A stretch of 38,018 nt of DNA from a virus. Positions 7,304-14,256 of the stretch are shown here, one piece after another; position 1 is the stretch's first letter; every line of letters begins with the position of its first letter. The stretch lies in the IMG/VR virus record IMGVR_UViG_3300020020_000102, positions 1 to 38,018 of that record. One strand, 5' to 3'. The notes under the pieces are model-generated. The model saw only the letters and a program-made list of their open reading frames with translations. It did no database searches and was not told the DNA's origin. The position numbers were made by a program, and so were the translations under genes.

Positions 7304-9430
7304 TTAAGGTAGTTGTCCTATGGATTGTAGATAAGTATAAAGTTTAGCCCTTGCCCAGACGCTTAAATGAGTCGTTATAAAAATATCCCCCATTCGTTGC
7401 GTTCCTGTTACAGAACTAGAAGATTGTAACCTACCCCATCGCATTGTATCTGCTGCACCCCAAACAAGGTCAGGTCCTTGTCCTGTGTTTGTTCCCGCTT
7501 GATCAGTTAGTGTTTGTTCAACTTTGTTGATAAAAATTTTATTTGGATTCACACCCACTCTAAAAGATAACATTCTATTTGTTCCGGCATTAGTGTCAGT
7601 AACACCGTGACGCGTTACAGTTCCCGCACCGTCAGTGTGTTCAATATGTAAATAGCTGGCCGGTGAATTACTTGAACTGTTGTGCATGAAGGCATAGCGA
7701 TTGACGTTCGTGCCGGTATTGCATATCCCCATGAACACGGCTCTTGCGCCGGCTGAAGATCGCTGCGCAACCATTGTGAATTCAAAATCACCGCTGGCAA
7801 GTATGGTAGACATATAAGAATACCCTGAAGCGGTCCAATGCCGATTACCCCCTGTCATTGCCCACCAATGATTAGTATTGTCCCACAACGGATAGAAACC
7901 GGCCGAGAAATAAGAAATCCCATTTACTGAACCCGGGTCGACTAGGTTGTACATTCGCGAACCTTCGTTTCCGTCTGCATCCCAAAACCTAACACCCGCT
8001 GCTTGCCATTGTTGGGTTAAATCATATTTAGTTGTTTTTTCACCAGTGTACCACGCAATTAAAGTATCTCCAAGATCGTAAGGCGTCCAGTCACTTGATG
8101 GTGCTGGTGCTAGTGGCTTAACGCGAACCTGCATATAACGGTCAGTTGTAGGAGTAGACTGCCATGAACCCGGAGTAGTTGAACCCCAACCGTCATTCGT
8201 ACCGTTAGCGTCATAGATAACAAGGTCATGATATTCGCGTGTTGTTTCAGGCGTTGTCGTTGGTGCTGTACCTGATCCACGAAATTCTATCTCCCCATTT
8301 TCACCTTCACCAAAAGTCCAGTTACCTAATGTCTGCTGTCCTGTGAACGCACCATAATCTATAACTGGACCGATTGAAAACCCTACTCCTTTTATGGCCT
8401 CTGTTCCAAAAACTCCCGTGATGATATTTCCACCGCTTAATTGCCATACCTCCGAGAAACGATCCATGTGCGGGGATCGGTAAAATTTTTTATACCATCC
8501 TCTTGGATCAGTATGCCACAACCTACAGCCAAACGTTATATTACCGTGTAATGGAAAACATTGATCACTGTTAATCCAAAAAGTCCCGTCGGCTTGATCA
8601 ACTGTGAAGCCCTCGACAACGCCTGACATACTTGTCATTGGGTAAGGATATTCTGCAATATCTTTTCCATCCGTATAGTGCTGTTCTCGTATGGTTCCGG
8701 TTGGGTTCTGTGAAGAAATTCCGCCATTATAAACCATCTTTCCACCTGTCAAATAGTCTATACACGAACCTTCATTTGCATCATAATAAGATGTGAATGT
8801 GTGCGTCCATGTTCCATTGACTTTTTTGTAACCGTAAACTAATTCACCATCTGAGGATAGGTAAACTGTTTTCGATCCATAGTCATAGCTATTAAATGAA
8901 AGCTCAGGTCCTAATGATGAGAAGTCAATTGTTTCCAAAACGGTTCCGGCGTAGTTCCTTCGTGTAAAACTTTCATCCCCCGGGTCCTGTGAATAAAATT
9001 CCCTATTGATCGGATCAATAGACAACCCTTGACCTGACGATCCGGCCAAAGTTATATCTTCATCGTGTGCAGGTTCGTTTCCAGCCCCCAACGTTGCCGC
9101 TGCTGTAAACGCTTCACGTGTCATGAAGTAATTACCGCTGGCTCTGACAATAAAACGATCTGTTAAAGGATCGTAAGACAAGCCAGTGTTTGTTCCGGTC
9201 ATGTCCGCAACGTCTATCACATTTGATCCTGTTGCAAATGGGCCATCAAGGTCGGAATATCCAAATCCAGTTTTATTGGTGATATAACTATATGTTGAAG
9301 TGTTGTACTTAACATTAACAGAACTAATCTGTGGACCTGTAGCCCCTTGTGCGTTAAGCATAAAAAACATATCCTGTCCATTAGACATGGAAATGATTGA
9401 TGAAAATAGAAGTATGAATATTCCTTTCAT
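7304..9430 (-). CDS. Large fibre-like or secreted protein with signal peptide and C-terminal LamG-like domain
   Basis: The start is taken as the ATG at 9430, which overlaps the upstream stop as ATGA and gives 708 residues. The first 19 residues (MKGIFILLFSSIISMSNGQ) look like a Sec signal peptide. Residues about 30-350 contain recurring YDPLTDRF and SIDPINREFY phrases suggestive of a beta-propeller. The last 200 residues (for example GDFEFTMVAQRSSAGARAVF) look like a concanavalin/LamG-like sandwich. The next gene upstream is a classic tail-fibre-type protein, so receptor binding is plausible. Base composition seems more AT-rich than the neighbours, hinting at exchange. The signal peptide is odd for a virion protein: it may instead be exported. 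Confidence 0.68.
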   Translation of the reverse strand: MKGIFILLFSSIISMSNGQDMFFMLNAQGATGPQISSVNVKYNTSTYSYITNKTGFGYSDLDGPFATGSNVIDVADMTGTNTGLSYDPLTDRFIVRASGNYFMTREAFTAAATLGAGNEPAHDEDITLAGSSGQGLSIDPINREFYSQDPGDESFTRRNYAGTVLETIDFSSLGPELSFNSYDYGSKTVYLSSDGELVYGYKKVNGTWTHTFTSYYDANEGSCIDYLTGGKMVYNGGISSQNPTGTIREQHYTDGKDIAEYPYPMTSMSGVVEGFTVDQADGTFWINSDQCFPLHGNITFGCRLWHTDPRGWYKKFYRSPHMDRFSEVWQLSGGNIITGVFGTEAIKGVGFSIGPVIDYGAFTGQQTLGNWTFGEGENGEIEFRGSGTAPTTTPETTREYHDLVIYDANGTNDGWGSTTPGSWQSTPTTDRYMQVRVKPLAPAPSSDWTPYDLGDTLIAWYTGEKTTKYDLTQQWQAAGVRFWDADGNEGSRMYNLVDPGSVNGISYFSAGFYPLWDNTNHWWAMTGGNRHWTASGYSYMSTILASGDFEFTMVAQRSSAGARAVFMGICNTGTNVNRYAFMHNSSSNSPASYLHIEHTDGAGTVTRHGVTDTNAGTNRMLSFRVGVNPNKIFINKVEQTLTDQAGTNTGQGPDLVWGAADTMRWGRLQSSSSVTGTQRMGDIFITTHLSVWARAKLYTYLQSIGQLP

Positions 9431-10293
9431 TGTTCCCAATTTGAAATTGCTACTTTGTAATCTGTACCATCTTTATAGATAACCATAACCCAAATGTCTC
9501 CAGAGTTTCCAACAAGCGTTGCGGTATTGTCTCCAGTCGCAATTCCATTAACCCTACAAAGTGTGTTAGATGGAAAGGTGTAAGTTGTTGTAGCAGTGTT
9601 CAACGTAATAACTGTAGTTTGAAAATCAGAAGTCTGTGAAAGCGTCCATGTAACCGTCGCCTCATCGCTTGTTAAAGTGTGCTTTGTTCCGGTTATCGTT
9701 ATAGCTGATCCATCCGTGAGCGAACTTGATGTGTTTGCAATAGCTAGTTTTTCGCCGTCCAGTTCATTGATCGCCGCTTGTGCCGTTGTGGCTGCAATGT
9801 TGCCGGCCGGAGTGTTAATGACGGCAGTTCCTGGAAGTCCTGTTGCATTTGTTAAGACCAAAGCGGACGGCGTTCCAAGCGCTGGCGTCGTAAAAGTTGG
9901 TGACGTTGTGTATGCGACGACGCCTGTTCCAGACTCATCCGTCAATTTCCCGGCGAGATCTGAGCTGGAGAATGTAGACATCTTCGCGGTCGTGACAACG
10001 TTATTATCAATTGTCCAGGTCACACCGGATCCAGTGACTGTGATATCACCTTTATCTCCGTCCGTTACGCCAACGCCACTGCCGGATCCCAATGAGATCG
10101 TCGATCCATTTTGCCTGAACCGAAACTTGTTCGAAACAGAACTATAAAACACCGTACCGTTAGTGAGGTTCGTAGTATCGGTTGCAGTTACCGGCGTGAA
10201 CCGGACGCGCTTGAAGCTCGGTTTGTCACCAACCTGCGCAGCTGCGGTCAGCGTGAATACGAAAAGGACAAGAGCTAAGAATATTTTTTTCAT
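9427..10293 (-). CDS. Tail-fibre-type protein with an N-terminal signal peptide
   Basis: The ATG at 10293 gives 288 residues starting MKKIFLALVLFVFTLTAAAQ, a textbook Sec signal peptide with a Bacteroidota-style Ala-Gln cleavage site. An open frame continues upstream but overlaps the previous gene and lacks sense there. The mature part carries the tail-fibre phrase SPTFTTPALGTPSALVLTNA (about residues 127-146) and alternating Thr/Ser/Gly-rich beta repeats typical of trimeric fibre shafts. It starts eight bases after the 10301 gene stop and overlaps the next gene by ATGA. Family resemblance to fibres is strong; why a fibre should carry a signal peptide is unclear. Confidence 0.75.
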   Translation of the reverse strand: MKKIFLALVLFVFTLTAAAQVGDKPSFKRVRFTPVTATDTTNLTNGTVFYSSVSNKFRFRQNGSTISLGSGSGVGVTDGDKGDITVTGSGVTWTIDNNVVTTAKMSTFSSSDLAGKLTDESGTGVVAYTTSPTFTTPALGTPSALVLTNATGLPGTAVINTPAGNIAATTAQAAINELDGEKLAIANTSSSLTDGSAITITGTKHTLTSDEATVTWTLSQTSDFQTTVITLNTATTTYTFPSNTLCRVNGIATGDNTATLVGNSGDIWVMVIYKDGTDYKVAISNWEQ

Positions 10294-10300
10294 GATCGTT

Positions 10301-11131
10301 TTAGTAAGGTCCATATGCATCGACATACCAGGTTGTTCCATTGAAGTGACCGATGAACTTGTACTCGCCGGTGTATTCAGGTGTCCACGTTTTTGGTCCA
10401 TCAAGCCAGAGTCCACTTGACATCTTTACCGATGCCGGAAAAGTGAGCACAGCAGCGACGTCGGTTATGTTGTGAAAGGCTTGGAATTCTTTGCCTTTCG
10501 TTGAATTTAGAAATGCGATCGTCTTTGGCGTTGTGATCGCCGCGGATCCCTGGAAAGATCTTTCGGGTGTGTTGTTAAACTCGTAGTTGATTGTTCCTCC
10601 GGCCGTGGAGACAGTTATCAATTCTGATCCGGTTATTCGTTCCCAATCAAGCGCAGTAATTTCGGTTTCAATGTTTGTGCTGGTGTAAGGCCTGGCAGGA
10701 TCCACTAATACATAAAGTCCTTTTCCGTCGACCGAATGATTGTGATACACGATGATCAACCCTGGACCATAAACTCCAGCTGCCCATTCCGGAATCGCAG
10801 CTGACGCGCTTGCACTCACTTCGCGCCAGAAAGAATTCTCTGTTGTTGCCGGATTTGTCGGAGGTACATTATTGATGTTATCGTCAACCTTAGTCTCGAA
10901 TAACCTGATCTTGCCATTCGTGTCTGCATACCGACAGAACCGACCATCATCACTTCCGTCTTGTTGGAACGTAAGATCATCTTCCCACAAAGGAATGATC
11001 GTTGCGATCTGTGTTGCGAAGTAGCCGACTATGTTTTGGCATGCCGTTAATATGTCGGGACCTGATATCCGATTGCTTCCTACTCGTGTAAGCAGCGTTA
11101 ACAGCGAAGAGTAAAGTTCATCGAGTGTCAT
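10301..11131 (-). CDS. Tail or adsorption protein with two carbohydrate-binding-like modules
   Basis: A 276-residue protein. After an N-terminal helical part there are two short modules: residues about 49-105 (WEDDLTF..DGSDDGRFC, then FETKVDD, then PPTNPATTE..FW) and about 116-166 (W..GVYGPG..VYHN, GLYVLV, ending in LDWERI). The first is close kin of the module in the protease/scaffold protein. Such short Trp/Tyr-rich modules usually bind glycans or act as virion decorations. The rest (about 170-276) is beta-rich (FNGTTWYVDAYG near the end). It overlaps the upstream gene by ATGA and precedes the fibre gene, so a tail-tip or adsorption role is likely. Confidence 0.68.
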   Translation of the reverse strand: MTLDELYSSLLTLLTRVGSNRISGPDILTACQNIVGYFATQIATIIPLWEDDLTFQQDGSDDGRFCRYADTNGKIRLFETKVDDNINNVPPTNPATTENSFWREVSASASAAIPEWAAGVYGPGLIIVYHNHSVDGKGLYVLVDPARPYTSTNIETEITALDWERITGSELITVSTAGGTINYEFNNTPERSFQGSAAITTPKTIAFLNSTKGKEFQAFHNITDVAAVLTFPASVKMSSGLWLDGPKTWTPEYTGEYKFIGHFNGTTWYVDAYGPY

Positions 11132-11880
11132 ATGGAGCCGATTATTTCAAAGTCGAATGTGAAGTCTGTTTCTACGACTAATACATCACCAGGCTGAAGA
11201 CTGGCGATCGGAGTGTCGTCATCCCATTTCACAACAGCAGGTATACCGCTTGGACCAGATCCTGGTAATTGTGTGAAAGTGTGCGTAAAGTCTGAGCTTA
11301 CGACCAGCACGTCGCTGGGGTTCAGCGTCGCGATGATTTCGCCAGTGGAGAATTGAACGATGGATGGCGCGGTACCTGGTGGCTGGGCTGTTACGGTGCC
11401 GTTGTAGAAATAGCGATTGTCTGGACCATCATAATAGAATTTGCTTTCGTAAGAATTAAAGCTTGCGAAACCGTCGCCGCTATCATGGGCATATTGAAAC
11501 TTGACCGGGTTCTCTTTCAGCCCGAAAAGTATCTGATTGCCATTGCTGTCTTTATAGAGTACAATGAACTCGTCGTCTTCGCATTGGTCCAGCTGAGCTT
11601 TTATGATCGCCCGATCTTTTGGAATCAGGAAATTAAGCTGGTTGGATTTGACGGCACCCTCGCGGCTAGTTCGGCTGTTTGATGTGTTGCGCGTAGTTTC
11701 TAAGGTGGCGTACCAGGTGACAAAACCTTTGCCGGCTGAAAAGACAATGTCGCCAAGAATGCTTCCGGCGACTGGATCTGGGATGCTGACTACATCAGCG
11801 GCTCGGGCGACTTTCAATTGAATAACGCCACCACGGTTGCCGGATCCCGAAAAACGCGAAATGTTACTGAGGTAACTCAC
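11128..11880 (-). CDS. Minor structural protein, paralogue of the protein at 3072
   Basis: A 250-residue protein. Residues about 15-165 align with the soluble part of the protein at 3072-3779 (shared GGVI, AGKGFVTWY, LYKDSNGNQILFGL and YFYNGTV in order) but it lacks the membrane segments. The C-terminal part contains two similar repeats around LQPGDVLVVETDFTFDF and LNPSDVLVVSSDFTHTF, each with a PAVVKWDDDTPIAS-type lead. The start is a GTG at 11880; no SD is visible and an 8-bp hairpin ends exactly at this codon. It heads the adsorption gene cluster and lies 33 bases after a candidate late motif. Confidence 0.7.
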   Translation of the reverse strand: MSYLSNISRFSGSGNRGGVIQLKVARAADVVSIPDPVAGSILGDIVFSAGKGFVTWYATLETTRNTSNSRTSREGAVKSNQLNFLIPKDRAIIKAQLDQCEDDEFIVLYKDSNGNQILFGLKENPVKFQYAHDSGDGFASFNSYESKFYYDGPDNRYFYNGTVTAQPPGTAPSIVQFSTGEIIATLNPSDVLVVSSDFTHTFTQLPGSGPSGIPAVVKWDDDTPIASLQPGDVLVVETDFTFDFEIIGSI

Positions 11881-11906
11881 GATGCGAAGTTGATTTCATC
11901 GCATCG
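11880..11906. promoter_or_regulatory. Hairpin ending at the GTG start of the 11128 gene
   Basis: CGATGCGA and TCGCATCG form a perfect 8-bp stem with an 11-base loop. On the minus-strand transcript the 3' end of the stem is the first G of the GTG start, so the structure would cover the initiation region. There is no T tract, so it is not a normal terminator. Translational control is an inference. Confidence 0.5.
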
Positions 11907-11913
11907 TAACTCT

Positions 11914-11965
11914 TAGGACACTACTTTAACAAGCCGTTGGACAGAATGGGCGCAGAATTAGGACA
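11914..11965 (-). promoter_or_regulatory. Two copies of the TGTCCTA motif ahead of the adsorption genes
   Basis: In transcript sense GTGTCCTAAT (core 11959-11965, overlapping the stop of the upstream gene) and GTGTCCTAAG (core 11914-11920) lie 45 bases apart. The nearer copy ends 33 bases before the GTG start. The intergenic stretch 11881-11957 otherwise holds only the hairpin described separately. Confidence 0.35.
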
Positions 11966-12410
11966 CTTCTGGCGCATTATTTTTATTCTTTATTTCATTG
12001 AATCGTTGCCATAGTTTGTACGCAGCGTCGTAACTGTATTCATTTTCGTCAATCTTGAGAGTCGCCAAAAAGTTTTTACACGCTTCATTTGCTGGACTTC
12101 CCATTTTGCGCTGAGCTCTAACCCACAGAAGTAGACCCACTTGAAACTCGCGTTCCAGTTCGGTGTTCATGTAGATCAACCGGTGCAATCTTGGCGATCG
12201 CTCGCGCATATCGTGCGTAAGAACTACTTTTATGCGAGAAGTGAATTGATCAAGGCGTCTGTCAAATTTGTGTTGCCTGGTCTCCTGGAGGGCCTTCATG
12301 ATGGCACTGCCAAGAAGATCCTTCTCCTTAAGTACGACCGGTTCAAAAGCTTCCATGGTGAAGATTACAAACTTCTTCAAGTGTGGTTTAATCGGGATGT
12401 CGACTGTCAT
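11958..12410 (-). CDS. Conserved-type protein of unknown function downstream of the DGR
   Basis: A 150-residue, basic, mainly helical protein. The opening VDIPIKPHLKKFVIF followed by a LGSAIMKALQETR stretch and a closing YDAAYKLWQRF resembles a family I associate with Bacteroidota phages and plasmids and thought to bind DNA, but I cannot name it. It follows the 116-residue gene by 21 bases and precedes the adsorption cluster. A regulator of late genes is one possibility, since it is the last gene before the first candidate late promoter; that is inference only. Confidence 0.62.
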   Translation of the reverse strand: MTVDIPIKPHLKKFVIFTMEAFEPVVLKEKDLLGSAIMKALQETRQHKFDRRLDQFTSRIKVVLTHDMRERSPRLHRLIYMNTELEREFQVGLLLWVRAQRKMGSPANEACKNFLATLKIDENEYSYDAAYKLWQRFNEIKNKNNAPEVS

Positions 12411-12431
12411 AGTTTAAAAAATAGTTGGTTG

Positions 12432-12782
12432 CTACAGGGTGATGATGTTCTCGGTCTCACTTCTTCTCCTGGTTCGGCTTCTGCTGGAACGACGCATCTC
12501 AAGGTCCTCGCCATCTACCTGCAAATAAGTGAACAGGCATGCGAAGAAAATACCAAACAGCTTTTCATGCATACGGAATTCGCGAATGCGTTCTATCAGT
12601 CGCTCGCTGTTCTTCTTTACCAGGTCGTTGATTTCATCGTCACTAACGATCTGCTGGCGCTGAAGGTTGATGATTCCCTCGTGGCTCGTCTTAAATCCAT
12701 CCAGGATGTGGTCGAATAAGTAATCCATCGATTGCTTAGACATCATTTTCGGTTTCATAATTAAGTAATCAGTTAAGTCCAT
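12432..12782 (-). CDS. Helical protein with Arg-rich tail, unknown function
   Basis: A 116-residue, largely alpha-helical protein ending in EMRRSSRSRTRRRSETENI, a very basic tail. It lies 16 bases after the 98-residue gene coupled to the reverse transcriptase. By size, helicity and basic charge it could be an analogue of the DGR accessory protein Avd, a small basic four-helix bundle. However, Avd usually lies between target and RT, and I see no sequence motif to confirm this. It may equally be an unrelated early phage protein. Confidence 0.6.
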   Translation of the reverse strand: MDLTDYLIMKPKMMSKQSMDYLFDHILDGFKTSHEGIINLQRQQIVSDDEINDLVKKNSERLIERIREFRMHEKLFGIFFACLFTYLQVDGEDLEMRRSSRSRTRRRSETENIITL

Positions 12783-12798
12783 TTATAGGTGAGGGCCT

Positions 12799-13095
12799 TT
12801 AAGTGAACTCGTAATAGTCATTGTCTCCTTTGATGGTGGTCACGAAAGGAAATTTATTTTCGGGTACGCGCTTGATTTGATCAATAAGGACGGTCGATCC
12901 GGTGAACACGACACGTTTCTCTCCTGACTTTTCAATCTGAAGCGTCAGTAATTCTGTACCTGGCTTTTGCTTGGATGGTTCTAATTTAAATTCAAGCACT
13001 GTGATCGGTACGTTGAACAGTTTCTTTACCGGTATCTTGTCACCGACAAAAGCGTTGATGTTGGGTTTGATGTCGAAGTCTTTAAAGCTATTCAT
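12799..13095 (-). CDS. Small beta-rich protein translationally coupled to the DGR reverse transcriptase
   Basis: A 98-residue protein whose start lies inside the end of the reverse transcriptase gene (8-base overlap), so it is co-translated. The pattern (VGDKIPVKKLFNVPITVLEF, SKQKPGTELLTLQI, KRVVFTGSTVLIDQI, FPFVTTIKGDNDYYEFT) suggests a small all-beta fold of OB type, as in single-strand nucleic-acid-binding proteins. That is a by-eye judgement. Its coupling makes it a candidate accessory factor for template RNA or cDNA handling, though a general phage ssDNA-binding role is also possible. Confidence 0.62.
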   Translation of the reverse strand: MNSFKDFDIKPNINAFVGDKIPVKKLFNVPITVLEFKLEPSKQKPGTELLTLQIEKSGEKRVVFTGSTVLIDQIKRVPENKFPFVTTIKGDNDYYEFT

Positions 13096-14041
13096 TGGCT
13101 AACAGTCTTTTGGTTAAGTGTTTTGCATTGCAGTGACTAAGCCACCCGAGATAGGAAGCCTTCGAAGGATGTCGCTGATTTTGGCTTAGCTTACGTGCGA
13201 AGTTCTTTTTGATCTGCTTCCGTATCCGGACATGCGTGTGATAGAACACGTACCCGATAAAGTCGATACCGCGAGAAGCAACGGGAAAGACTTGGTGGTT
13301 TTCTTTTACCTCTAGCTTTAGGTCGAGCAGATATTGCATGGCATCAACAAGCACCTGGTGCAAGGATATTTTGGATGCAGCGAGAATAACTATGTCGTCG
13401 GCATAACGATAGTAGTACTTTACCCGCTTCTGCTCCTTGATCCAATGATCAAAATACGATAGGTAGAAATTGGCCAGGTACTGACTGAGATAATTGCCGA
13501 TCGGCAGTCCTGGTGCGCTGTCGATGATCTCATCCAGGAGCCAAAGCAGATCCGGATCCTTAAATTTTTTCCGGATCAACTGTTTTAGCACATTGTGATC
13601 AATGCTCGGGTAGAATTTCTTTATATCAAACTTCAGGCAGTACGTCGTGCCTTCAGTGTCTTTAAGATCGTTTTTTAGTTTTCGCTGCAGGTGATGGATG
13701 CCGCGAGTTTTAATGCAGCTGTACGTGTCTGCTGTGAATGTGCTGACGAAGATGGGTGCAAGCACGTTCATGATCGCATGGTGTGTAATGCGATCGGGGA
13801 AATATGGTAGGCGATAGACGATCCTTTCCTTGCGTTCGCGTATCGTGAAGATGTCGTAGGTCGATGTCTTGTAGGTTTTGTTTATGAGCATATCTTGAAG
13901 GACAAGGAGATTGCCTTCTCTGTTTGCATTGTGAAGGATAACGCCGTGCGTGTTGGCCTTTCCTTTCTGCGCCTTGTGATCTGCTTCCTGCAGGTTCTTC
14001 AGGCTGGTGATCTGATTATAGATATTACCTATTCGTTTCAT
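13088..14041 (-). CDS. Reverse transcriptase of a diversity-generating retroelement
   Basis: A 317-residue reverse transcriptase. Visible motifs in order are FDIKKFYPSIDH (about 138-149, first catalytic Asp in FDI), LPIGNYLSQ (179-187), YRYADDIVIL (211-220, catalytic YADD) and a thumb region. The IGNxxSQ form in place of the usual QG motif marks the DGR class, whose enzymes copy a template repeat with errors opposite adenine and install the cDNA in a target gene. Size is normal for DGR enzymes. The gene lies downstream of the template repeat at 14154-14225 and two target genes, all on the same strand. The ATG at 14041 is preceded by an overlapping 11-codon leader ORF. Confidence 0.95.
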   Translation of the reverse strand: MKRIGNIYNQITSLKNLQEADHKAQKGKANTHGVILHNANREGNLLVLQDMLINKTYKTSTYDIFTIRERKERIVYRLPYFPDRITHHAIMNVLAPIFVSTFTADTYSCIKTRGIHHLQRKLKNDLKDTEGTTYCLKFDIKKFYPSIDHNVLKQLIRKKFKDPDLLWLLDEIIDSAPGLPIGNYLSQYLANFYLSYFDHWIKEQKRVKYYYRYADDIVILAASKISLHQVLVDAMQYLLDLKLEVKENHQVFPVASRGIDFIGYVFYHTHVRIRKQIKKNFARKLSQNQRHPSKASYLGWLSHCNAKHLTKRLLANE

Positions 14042-14060
14042 GCGTTCCTTTGCTTTTCAT
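14025..14060 (-). CDS. Possible 11-residue leader peptide overlapping the RT start
   Basis: An ATG at 14060 preceded six bases upstream by AGGAGAAGG opens an 11-codon frame, MKSKGTHETNR, that stops at 14025, inside the first codons of the reverse transcriptase but in another frame. Ribosomes ending here would be well placed to restart at the RT ATG (14041). It is too short to judge as a protein; the evidence is the strong SD and the overlap. Confidence 0.35.
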   Translation of the reverse strand: MKSKGTHETNR

Positions 14061-14113
14061 AAGTCGCCTTCTCCTGAGATACCAACGCCTTAGATTTTGA
14101 TGTCGTTATTTTT

Positions 14114-14130
14114 TGCCCGTTCGGCAGGGC
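14114..14130. other. Small GC-rich hairpin between template repeat and RT
   Basis: GCCC and GGGC flank TGCCGAAC (alternatively TGCC and GGCA flank GAACG), so a short GC-rich stem can form about 24 bases past the template repeat in the spacer leading to the RT gene. In characterised DGRs this spacer RNA is structured and needed for cDNA priming. There is no T tract in the minus-strand direction, so it is not a terminator. The remaining spacer (14061-14153) has no other clear feature. Confidence 0.4.
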
Positions 14131-14150
14131 CTGCGATAGTCTATTTTCAT

Positions 14151-14237
14151 TTAGCATAGGTGAGAGCTGACATTCGAATTCGAATTCCAATTATCGTTGT
14201 CGTTGAACTGAAAGCCGGACGAACCTCGCTCAACCAT
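14151..14237 (-). CDS. Mini-ORF spanning the DGR template repeat
   Basis: An ATG at 14237, with AAAAGG a few bases upstream, opens a 28-codon frame MVER-GSSGFQF... that runs through the entire template repeat in the same frame as the targets and stops (TAA) immediately after its last codon, TGC. The central residues read FQFNDNDNWNSNSNV. Whether it is translated is unknown. It may simply be a remnant of the target gene from which the template arose. Confidence 0.35.
   Translation of the reverse strand: MVERGSSGFQFNDNDNWNSNSNVSSHLC
14154..14225 (-). repeat. DGR template repeat (TR)
   Basis: This 72-base repeat aligns without gaps to 14332-14403 and 14737-14808. On the coding (minus) strand it has 18 adenines, concentrated in six Asn codons, spread over 12 codons. 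The two variable copies differ from it at 13 and 14 positions, every one an adenine in the template; the other 54 positions are identical in all three copies. This is the signature of adenine-directed mutagenic retrohoming. Homology ends sharply on the RT side after TATGC/TTTGC, and fades on the other side with a gapped ATGGTT-GAG match. Confidence 0.95.
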
Positions 14238-14256
14238 CACACAGCCTTTTAAAGTT

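Noticed and set aside
9677-10147. 156-codon plus-strand frame opposite the fibre gene
   Set aside because: The Val/Ser/Ala/Pro repeats simply reflect the Thr/Ser/Gly repeats of the fibre on the minus strand.
7304-11131. Search for a third DGR variable repeat in fibre or tail genes
   Set aside because: No GSSGF...VGSRL-like stretch or template match was seen outside the two target genes.
14111-14130. GC hairpin after the template repeat as a terminator
   Set aside because: In the transcript direction it is followed by A residues, not T, and the RT gene lies downstream on the same strand.
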